From Platycnemis pennipes (lineage: Eukaryota > Arthropoda > Insecta > Odonata > Platycnemididae), in the NCBI GenBank assembly GCA_933228895.1, contig OW121854.1, positions 13,519,131 to 13,583,130 of the forward strand: DNA of 64,000 nt. Reading direction: 5' to 3'. Positions 57,203 through 64,000 of this stretch are shown in pieces; within the stretch, counting starts at the first letter, position 1, and each line of letters begins with the position of its first letter. The notes below the pieces were generated by a model. The model ran no database searches. It saw only the letters and a program-made list of their open reading frames with translations, and was not told where the DNA came from. The position numbers and the translations under genes are program-made.

Positions 57203-57508
57203 ATTATTTTTTTTTTTGGGGATTATCTCTCACTCAAGTTCAACCCGAAGGTTGGTCTTTGATATGAGAGAGTAGAGCTCACCACGTATTAAGCGTGTGA
57301 AATAGCGTGTAACAATGGCGTGTGATATTCACACATTCAGGGTAGGGGGCCAGTCCCTTTCCCTGGGCCACCTGCGATTTCCTAAGAAGTTCTGACACGC
57401 ATAAAATCGAATAGGGTGTCAAGAAAGGCTCTTGCCCGGGATTTGAACCCGGGACCCTCCGGTCAATAGCTCAGTGCTCTACCCACTAGGCCACTACGAC
57501 CCCCACCA
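57203..57508 (-). mobile_element. SINE-2, full-length tRNA-derived element with target duplications
   Basis: Minus strand: the head at 57,508 has A box TGGCCTAGTGG (57,483-57,493) and B box GGTTCAAATCC (57,439-57,449). A body of about 200 bp follows, and a poly(A) tail is seen as 11 or more T at about 57,206-57,217. Imperfect 12-bp target duplications flank it: CTGTGAATTATA (57,191-57,202) and CTGTGGATTATA (57,509-57,520). The anticodon stem does not pair, so it is not a working tRNA gene. It shares no body with SINE-1. Confidence 0.85.
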
Positions 57509-57520
57509 CTGTGGATTATA

Positions 57521-58156
57521 TCATCATTATAATCCATTTGGAAACACTGTGGTCATTATTAACAAAACTACCTACTAAGTACAAGAATAATAACATGCTA
57601 AAAAAAGATATTTCGTTGCAGTTGAGAAATCAGATTCATTCAAATCTCACTTACATCCCTCCAATAAAAATAAATCACAGGCCATCTTAGAGTTTTTTCC
57701 AGTCAAATTTAAACAGCGTTTCAGTTTCGTCTCGGCAGGAAGTGTCGAAATATCCAAAATGGTGCATTAGGGCCGAAATTTTAAACATGGATCGACCTTG
57801 AAGAGCGCACAATATGAAGCAAGAAACCAGATTGCGCCTTTGCATATTTACGTTACGTTAAAGCTTTCATCTCCCGATGGATTCGCGTTCTCGGATAAAA
57901 TTTTTCCAGCTAAACGCCAGCTGAAAGAGGAGGAAATCGCCTACGTCAAACGAGAGAGGGGGAGATTTGGAACTTCGCCTCTAAAACTGGACGGGCATAA
58001 ATTACATTTATGATCGGAGGAGCAGGAGAGCCACGAGATGCAGCGGAAGGAGCGGCGCGGCGTGGGAGGAGAGGCTCAACTCATCACCAACGACACGGTG
58101 CCTCGCCTGGCTCAACCGACTGCGTGAATGGATCATGGGAGTCTGTTTGCGCGATA
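57521..58156. other. Unassigned sequence
   Basis: A plus frame of 71 codons (57,798-58,013) and the first half of the frame at 58,010-58,333 have no known domain. The second half of the latter is LINE-derived. Confidence 0.35.
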
Positions 58157-58157
58157 C

Positions 58158-58240
58158 ACGATATGCGTTTGGGATTCATCGAAAGAATATTGGGTAAAAG
58201 TGACGGACATGTACGAGAAATAGGCTACTTTTCCCAAGTT
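58158..58240 (+). repeat. LINE-A internal fragment
   Basis: RLGFIERILGKSDGHVREIG and YFS: about 27 codons of LINE-A with neither end of the element. It joins a minus-strand LINE-B at 58,240. Confidence 0.75.
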
Positions 58241-58852
58241 AATAGGTTGTTAATACATGCATCATGCAATACAGACTACTCTACAATATTTCACCTACCT
58301 ATCACTTTGCTATATTGCCTATTGTGTACTTGATACTTGAGTTTTATTTTACCTGGGCGGGATAGGACGTTACCGTCCTCTCCAACCCCCGCCCAGGGCA
58401 TAAAAGATACATGTATATCTTATAACATTATTAGTTCAAGTAGGTACAAAGTAAAAATGTATAGTTATCACATTGTAAAATGTAAAAAAAAGTACAAAAC
58501 ATTTTACCTTATACAAATAATAAATATAGATCAAAATATGAATTAAATATATATCAAATTAAATATAAATCGTGTACTCTTATAGTACGGGAAGAAAATG
58601 ACATTTTGAATCTATCAGTACGACAATATATCTCCCTAATCACATTTATCTCTTCGAATCTAGCATAATACTCAGGTGGTTAAATATCTATGTATCTAAC
58701 ATCTTTAGCAAAGCTATCCGTTTTAAAAATGTGTAATAGGTACATTGAATATGTACTTTAAGCTACGATCTGATGATTCTTGTATAAATTCTGATATATT
58801 ACTAAGCCTATCGTAACACCTTTTAACAAACCTAGCTGCTCTACGCTTCTAT
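58241..58852 (-). pseudogene. LINE-B fragment split by a 241-bp insertion
   Basis: Minus strand: decayed LINE-B from about 58,852 (RAARFVKRCYD-like, ISEFIQES) through FKMSFSSRTIR, interrupted at 58,572, resuming at 58,330 with the 3' UTR beginning and ending at 58,241 without the LINE tail. Both termini are therefore missing. Confidence 0.78.
58331..58571. mobile_element. 241-bp insertion with 7-bp target duplication
   Basis: GTGTACT occurs at 58,324-58,330 and again at 58,572-58,578, exactly bordering sequence foreign to LINE-B. The insert has a CCTGGGCGGG...CCCGCCCAGG inverted pair near its left end and an AT-rich right half with ATATAGATCAAAATATG-like runs. No TIR at its extreme ends, no coding sequence, no tRNA boxes seen. 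Class unknown. Confidence 0.72.
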
Positions 58853-59213
58853 GACTGACAAATGATCTTTCCTGGGGTAAAAACATGCGTGAAATAATGG
58901 GTCAAGCAAATCGTAAACTGAGATTCGTCAAAAGAGTACTGGGTAAATGTGACGATCATGTACGAGAAATCGGCTACTTTTCCCTTTTTAGATCTCATTT
59001 GGAATATGCTGCCAGCGTATGGGATCCCTACGAAATCGGCCTAAATAACGAACTTGAACGTGTGGAGCGAAGATCGGCAAGATTTGTAAAGGGACGGTAT
59101 GACAACTTTATTAGCGTAACCAGTCTATTAAATGAATTAAAATGGGAATCATTGTCTGATCGAAGTTTGAAATTTAGACTTAATCTCCTAAATAAATTCC
59201 AAGATAATATTTT
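58853..59213 (+). pseudogene. LINE-A RT C-terminal fragment, 3' end missing
   Basis: LTNDLSWGKNMREIMGQANR, KLRFVKRVLGKCDDHVREIG, SHLEYAASVWDPYEIGLNNE, ERRSARFVKGRYDNFISVTS and ESLSDRSLKFRLNLLNKFQD: one open frame of 117 codons from 58,885. It stops at NIF, where SINE-1 sequence begins. Unusual among the copies because the 3' end and not the 5' end is lost. Confidence 0.88.
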
Positions 59214-59345
59214 CGAGTTCAATACTCCGTACGTCTGACGGGACGTTAAACCGTGGTCCTCTTGGTGCCATTCGTGTAGACAGACTAATGAGCACGCCGA
59301 GTTTCTCTCCACCCACCCTCCGTTCCCTGGAAGATTCCTACCTGC
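59214..59345 (+). repeat. SINE-1 body, head missing
   Basis: GAGTTCAATACTCCGTACGTC, GACGGGACGTTAAACCGTGG, TGGTGCCATTCGTGTAGAC, CGCCGAGTTTCTCTCCACC and AGATTCCTACCTGCA in the same order as the SINE at 4,435-4,690. It sits precisely at the broken end of LINE-A. Confidence 0.68.
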
Positions 59346-59611
59346 ATCCTATTTCACACCTATGCGAAATGGTAAAAATATACTTGGTCGCCTTCCCCAC
59401 ATAGCAACCAGGTTTGTAAACATTTATAATAATTGATAAGTATCGTAAATTATAAAAAAATTATGAACGGTTTAGTAAATCATGGACGTGTGTCCAGATA
59501 GAAGGAATAAATAATTTTGCTTGATATCGCAAATCACATAATATTGGATATGGTATGATATCAAAAATCATATTTTACGGAAAAAAGACATGATATTGCA
59601 CAGCATATGAT
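59346..59611. other. AT-rich sequence with ATATC/GATATC words
   Basis: No gene. From about 59,520 onward it is rich in GATAT/ATCAT words, leading into the tandem duplication. Confidence 0.4.
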
Positions 59612-59780
59612 ATCGCATTGCATCGCACGTCATTTAAATATCGCATGCTGATGTTATGGTATGATGTATCGCATACATGGAATGATATCCCTCATTCTAT
59701 ATCGCATTGCATCGCACGTCATTTAAATATCGTATACTGATGTTATGGTATGATGTATCGCATACATGGCATGATATCCC
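59612..59780. repeat. 89-bp tandem duplication
   Basis: ATCGCATTGCATCGCACGTC starts at 59,612 and again at 59,701. The two units run to about 59,780 with a handful of mismatches. Palindromic GATATC and CATATG words are frequent. Confidence 0.85.
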
Positions 59781-61370
59781 TTATTCTATGTTAATATATA
59801 TTGCATCGTATTTATTATTGAAAACAAGTGCGATTACGTATAGGTACCTACTTCAGGGAGCCGCTTATAGCATTTGATCGCTTGACTGAAAACAGCATCC
59901 GGGCGTGTTTGGAAGTCCGTTGATTTCACCAAATCGCCCCGCGATGCAAATCGTGTATCGCAGCGAATAAACCTACCACAGCATCGCGCAACCATAGAGT
60001 GAAGGGATGCAACGGACGCTGACGGGTGCTACGTTATCGCCCTGAACTCATCCTCCTGATTCCCCCGCCTGCAACTCGGGATGGGACAAGCGGCGAAAAA
60101 GTTCCCTCATCGGAAACATCCGAAGTGCGGACATCGGAAACAACCGAACTCGGGCGTTCACGAGAATAGATCGCGAATGGGTTGGGGAGAGCAGAATTTT
60201 TTTTACGATCGGCGCCGGCGGCTTCCTCGAAGCGGAAAGCGCGTAAATCAGGAATGACCGACGGCTCCAGAGCATAGGTTGGGATTATAGGAGGGAAGGG
60301 GAGGGGGGAGCGGTAGCTCATCGAAATTCCATCCGGTGTATGAGATGCAACCCCTGTGGAAACCATGGACGACGAGGGGAACGCTATCCACGTCAGGGAT
60401 TACGGACCAACGAATCGGAAGGGACTGGCCAGACTAAAAGGTGGACGGGAAACCGTAAATTCGAGACTAATGTTTTCCTGCAAAAACTTTTGAACTACCT
60501 TTCCATGGACCTTCGAAAAAAATAAATTCTTTTTGCCCTTAAAAAAAGAAATATTTTTTAATATGAGAAGTAAATAATTAAGCACATAGTCAACGATCAC
60601 ATTTCCCACGATAAAAATATTCGGCCGGAAAAGGGTTTTTAAGGGGTAATATGGATACCAAGGTAATAATCACAGTTACGGCAAGTATAAGAATCAGATG
60701 ATCAGATCATTACTGATTTGTACATTGCCTATTTGCCCCAATGTAATAACGTTCATTGTACGAAGGTGGAACAAAAATGCAAAAGTCATAGTTTACCATA
60801 CAAGAAAATGGCTACTGTGTTGAAAATACAAAACAATTGATTGGTTTGAAGCAAACGGATGATAAAAATTTAATCAATATTTGAAAGTAACTTGGATAGA
60901 ATCAAAATAGCAAGGAACAGAATAATATAAATCATTTATGCTTATACTATTTTTTTGTATACGGTATAAGAACATGATTATACGATAAAATTATTTAAGA
61001 AAAAAGTGCCAAGTTTTAAATGCAGAAAATGATGGGAATAATACGCCTCATTCCAATGGCATTCTTACCAATCGGTGACATTTATCATAGTGAATCAACG
61101 CTACAAGCACCTCTTAGACATTTTTTATACCTGCGATTGTAACATAAGATCAATTTTGAGATTGATAATTTATTAACCTCTCGATGTGTTTACATGTCAT
61201 TATCCTACAAAATATTCGTTTGAGTTCTCCAAGGCGAAAAAAATAGGATACATTAGCTAAATAAGAACAGAGAAATTCATAATGAATAATAATATTCATA
61301 ATGCATCGTGAGGTTTTTTTTAAGTTTAATACTCAGTGGCTTAACTAGCATAATGTTATATACCTAAAAT
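59781..61370. other. Unassigned sequence
   Basis: 59,900-60,470 is GC-rich with overlapping frames on both strands. 60,540-61,370 is very AT-rich. No gene or repeat recognised. Confidence 0.38.
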
Positions 61371-61443
61371 TCATCCACTTCCGAGATTCAAACCCGCGAT
61401 CTCGGGATGAGAAGCCAAACATTTAGCAACCACATCAACCCAT
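61371..61443 (-). repeat. tRNA-like SINE head remnant
   Basis: Minus-strand B box GGTTTGAATCT (61,384-61,394) with a GATGTGGTTGCTAAATG region as a possible A box. The T arm (CGAGATC..GATCTCGG) pairs partly, but the acceptor stem does not. No body can be placed. Confidence 0.48.
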
Positions 61444-61549
61444 TTCATTTGTAAAGAAACGGTGTGATAACTATACGTATATAAAAATAAGCAGTCTTTT
61501 TGAAGAAAGTTCAAACAGAATAATTCTGAAAAACTGGTAAACATTTTCA

Positions 61550-62510
61550 GACCGTAGACTGAAAAGAAAAGTTAATCTCTTAACTAATTTCCAATAAGAT
61601 ATTCTTACTGATAACACTAAAGGCATACTACCAATTCCAACTTTCTACGGTAGATTGGACCATGAGCATCAAATTAGGAAAATTGATTCCCGAACCGATT
61701 TAAGACGCCTCTTTTTATTCGTACGATTAGGGACCTGTACATGTTCAGTAATATTCGCACAGATTAATTGATGGGTAGCCGAGATAGTTGCATGTCGGTA
61801 TGAAGGCTTTTAACTATTCTTCATGATTGAATGGTTAAAAGTCATAAATTTACAAAAAATTTCACCATCCACAATAAATAAACCATCAATCTTATTCAGT
61901 AGGATTTTAATTAATCCAAGTAATACCACGTTAATACATATTTGCTTTCATCTTTAAATATTTTTGAATTGTTGTAATTCAACAAATATATATAGTTACT
62001 AATCCTCTTTGAGTACCCCGTTTTACAAATTTATGCTGGTTTGCAGGCACGTAGCCAGAAATTTGCTTCGAGTGGTGCTAAGCTTCGTGTAGCGTAACTA
62101 GAAACAAATCAACCTTGCCTGTTCGGTGCCGCCTTGTTACAAATCTCTTCCCTTAATTTTCAGTATTTACTTTCAAGGTATTCATTCCTATCTCAATGGT
62201 GAAGTTCACGGCTTCCCTTGTTATGTTAAGCAGTTAATTTGTCCAGCCCCAGAACAGACGTTCAACGCATACATACATATCAGATTGAAAGGAACAACAA
62301 TTAACCACACACATGCATGAAACTAGTGATCACGTTTCAAGACACTTAACACTTGAATTATACGCAGTGTAATCCTGATTATCATGCCCAGTTAAAATAA
62401 GAACAACAAAATTATTGGGAAAAAATTACGGCAGGGGCTGAAGGACCAGAAGACCCCCCTCTGGCTACGTGCCTGGTGGTTTGCAAGCTGATGAGTAGAT
62501 ATAGATTCCC
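61550..62510 (+). pseudogene. Old LINE-A copy interrupted by a hAT-type insertion
   Basis: RLKRKVNLLTNFQ, IPTFYGRLDHEHQIRKIDSR, then a frameshift, RTIRDLYMFS and a highly diverged 3' UTR up to TTTATGCTGGTTTG. The last about 35 bp, TGGTTTGCAAGCTG..GTAGATATAG, resume at 62,476. The most diverged LINE-A here. Confidence 0.75.
62044..62475. mobile_element. 432-bp non-autonomous hAT-type element
   Basis: Ends are CAGGCACGTAGCCAG and CTGGCTACGTGCCTG, a perfect 15-bp terminal inverted repeat with the CAG start common in hAT elements. It is flanked by 8-bp sites CTGGTTTG (62,036-62,043) and GTGGTTTG (62,476-62,483), 7 of 8 matching, which is the hAT duplication length. A 64-codon frame inside has no transposase similarity. 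It splits an old LINE-A terminus. Confidence 0.85.
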
Positions 62511-62588
62511 TTGAGACCTATTCAGAGTGTGGACTAATTATCTTTTTTATTAATGGGACAAATTATTAATGGTTAATCTTATCTATAT

Positions 62589-63182
62589 TGTAACCTGACT
62601 ACCGCGGTGAGCACTCTGCTCGGGCGATAGGCAGCAATGGGAAAAAAATTCCATTTAAATAGGGTCCCCGATGTCGCTGGGGTGTGCACGCGCGAGGGAA
62701 AAGCAAAGATCACTCCAGATTACACTAAAGAATTTTATTTTACATGGAACGCTGGAATGTGCATATATTTGCAAAGAAAAAACATCGCCCATCGAACACA
62801 CACACAATGACAAAGTTGAAAAAAAAACTGGTCTGGACGTTCGGCTCGGGCCGCTGGCGAAAACACAGCGTAAACAAAAAATTATCCCTCTTGAGACACA
62901 CAAAAGTACTCACTCATGTCGCAATCGTGTCCTAGGACTCTGCACCACACACGAAAAACAAGAACAAAACTGTCATGGTAACATGTTCGGTCCCAGTCTG
63001 GGACCAGCAAGGCCAGCGCAAAAGGGAGAGAGCCCCAGTCTCCTGTGCGCGACCTTATATAAACTCTGCTCACCGGCTCGGCTGGTGGCGCCGCGATTAT
63101 CAGCAGTCGACTATCGATAATCGCCTCGGCCCCTGCCAGCGGGAATTTAAATATTCCTCAAAGGAGGGACAATTGGGTTACA
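62589..63182 (-). mobile_element. 3' LTR of a Gypsy element
   Basis: 594 bp bounded by TGTAACC (62,589) and GGTTACA (to 63,182), the short inverted TG..CA ends of an LTR. On the minus strand: a TATATAAGG promoter (63,053-63,062) and an AATAAA signal (62,734-62,739) about 315 bp downstream, giving plausible U3, R and U5. A purine-rich tract precedes it at 63,183-63,195. The 5' LTR is beyond the window, so LTR-LTR identity cannot be judged. Confidence 0.85.
63053..63062 (-). promoter_or_regulatory. TATA box of the LTR
   Basis: TTTATATAAGG on the minus strand inside U3, with a GC-rich stretch just upstream. Position relative to the LTR ends is normal for an LTR promoter. Confidence 0.6.
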
Positions 63183-63195
63183 TAGCCCCCCACTG
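63183..63195 (-). other. Polypurine tract of the Gypsy element
   Basis: CAGTGGGGGGCTA on the minus strand ends exactly at the TG of the 3' LTR. A G-rich tract here would prime plus-strand DNA synthesis. It is short and contains pyrimidines, so it is a fair but imperfect match. Confidence 0.5.
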
Positions 63196-63381
63196 AAAAA
63201 AAAAACAAAATCGAGTATCACCGGAGATTTTTTTTCAAAATTTGGTGTATTCTCCCCGTGAGAGAACAACAAAAAAAAGAAAGGGGGCAGGCAGCTGGTC
63301 TTCATCTTCAACGGCAGTGGCTCCTGAGTTGTCGGTCCATCGGGATGACGCCACCTCTCAGCAGGCAAAAATGAGGGGGGG

Positions 63382-63650
63382 ACTCTGCTCCGAAGAATAG
63401 GATAAATGGAGGGGAGGGCGTCGCTTCGCAGTTGTCGGGGCCACTGTTGTGAAGACGCTCGCTGCTCCGGGGAATAGGGGAAATGGAGGGGAGGGCGTCG
63501 CTTCGCCGTTGTCGGGGTCTCCGTGGTGAAGACGCTCGCTGCTCCGGGGAATAGGGGAAATGGAGGGGAGGGCGTCGCTTCGCCGTTGTCGGGGCCACTG
63601 TTGTGAAGACGCTCGCTGCTCCGGGGAATAGGGGAAATGGAGAGGAGCAC
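63382..63650. repeat. 77-bp minisatellite in the Gypsy 3' untranslated region
   Basis: Unit starts GAAGACGCTCGCTGCTCCGG at 63,451, 63,528 and 63,605, with a partial diverged unit upstream from about 63,382. The period of 77 is not divisible by three. It lies between the pol stop and the polypurine tract. Confidence 0.92.
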
Positions 63651-63707
63651 TGGGTTTTGTTTCATCCCGGCGGCACAGCCCCCAATGTTCACTTCAAGGG
63701 TACCCAT

Positions 63708-64000
63708 TCACTCCACAAAAGGCTTAAGATTAAAAAAATTGAACTTTCCTATTTCCACATCCTTATCGTCTGCCAAGACACATACATTGGGTTCTAGAAC
63801 TCTCGCAACGGTGTAGGGACCGGTGTACAAATAAAAAAACTTAGCAAATTCTCCCGAAGTGGCATCGGACACACCTGGTGTCCTTAACAACACCTTGTCC
63901 CCCAACTTAAAACTATACCCTTGCGATGGTTTCGCCTTCTTTCTCTTAATAGCGGCGCGTTCTAAATTGCGTGCCACCAATCGCCGAATATTTTTATCCC
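63708..64000 (-). CDS. pol: Gypsy pol C-terminus (integrase GPY/F region), partial
   Basis: Open on the minus strand from the window edge to a stop at 63,708. RRLVARNLERAAIKRKKAK leads into YSFKLGDKVLLRTPG, DATSGEFAKFFYLYTGPYTV and a final FNFFNLKPFVE. The (K/R)xGDxVLLR segment followed by GPY is the GPY/F module at the integrase C-terminus of Gypsy-type LTR retrotransposons. It helps strand transfer and target binding during integration. The catalytic integrase core, RT, protease and gag would lie beyond 64,000. No stop or frameshift in the visible 97 codons, so the element may be young. No envelope-like frame follows. Confidence 0.88.
   Translation of the reverse strand, partial: DKNIRRLVARNLERAAIKRKKAKPSQGYSFKLGDKVLLRTPGVSDATSGEFAKFFYLYTGPYTVARVLEPNVCVLADDKDVEIGKFNFFNLKPFVE

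Noticed and set aside
57439..57500. A functional tRNA gene on the minus strand
   Set aside because: A and B boxes are good, but the anticodon stem does not pair. The body, poly(A) tail and target duplications identify a SINE.
63147..63707. 186-codon minus-strand open frame as an envelope or accessory protein of the Gypsy element
   Set aside because: It consists of the 77-bp minisatellite in rotating frames, the polypurine tract and part of the LTR. No signal peptide or domain.

Overview
This is a eukaryotic, AT-rich, repeat-dominated window, most likely from an arthropod and probably an insect. The basis is the repeat content: 5'-truncated non-LTR retrotransposons (LINEs) whose 3' ends finish in GATGTA-type tails, tRNA-derived SINEs, hAT and other TIR transposons, Penelope-like motifs and a Gypsy LTR element. 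I cannot name a species. I found no intact host protein-coding gene and no rRNA gene. Every reading frame I recognise belongs to a mobile element, and all but two short LINE C-terminal frames and the edge-truncated Gypsy frame are broken.

Layout. 1-10.4 kb: scattered 3' ends of two related LINE families (called here LINE-A and LINE-B), a third LINE (LINE-C), a tRNA-derived SINE and a 311-bp TIR element. 10,413-26,114: three head-to-tail copies of a 5,234-bp unit that look identical. Each carries a LINE-B reverse-transcriptase pseudogene (catalytic FADD changed to FADH), an inverted duplicate of that LINE's 3' end, a 102-bp satellite built from a LINE-A 3' terminus, and a 65-bp filler copied from LINE-C sequence just right of the array. 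26.1-35 kb: more LINE-A/B copies, a 533-bp TIR element with TAA duplication, and a block shared in inverted orientation with the array. 35.3-37.9 kb: a decayed hAT transposon with both ends. 38-54 kb: LINE-A/B/C remnants, SINE bodies, strong hairpins and long stretches with nothing recognisable. 54-59 kb: a fourth LINE (LINE-D), a 158-bp foldback with a hammerhead-like core, a complete SINE with target-site duplication, and nested LINE-A/LINE-B pieces with a 241-bp insertion. 61.5-62.5 kb: an old LINE-A interrupted by a small hAT-type element. 62.6-64 kb: the 3' LTR and pol end of a Gypsy element running off the window on the minus strand.

The genes do not work together as a pathway. The window records repeated retrotransposition, inversion and local copying. 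The best candidates for something new are the 5,234-bp array with its LINE-derived satellite and filler, the 150-bp block plus LINE junction that occurs at two loci, and the 158-bp foldback with the ribozyme-like core. Family names A-D are labels for this window only; repeat boundaries are by eye, with an uncertainty of some bases unless target-site duplications fix them.
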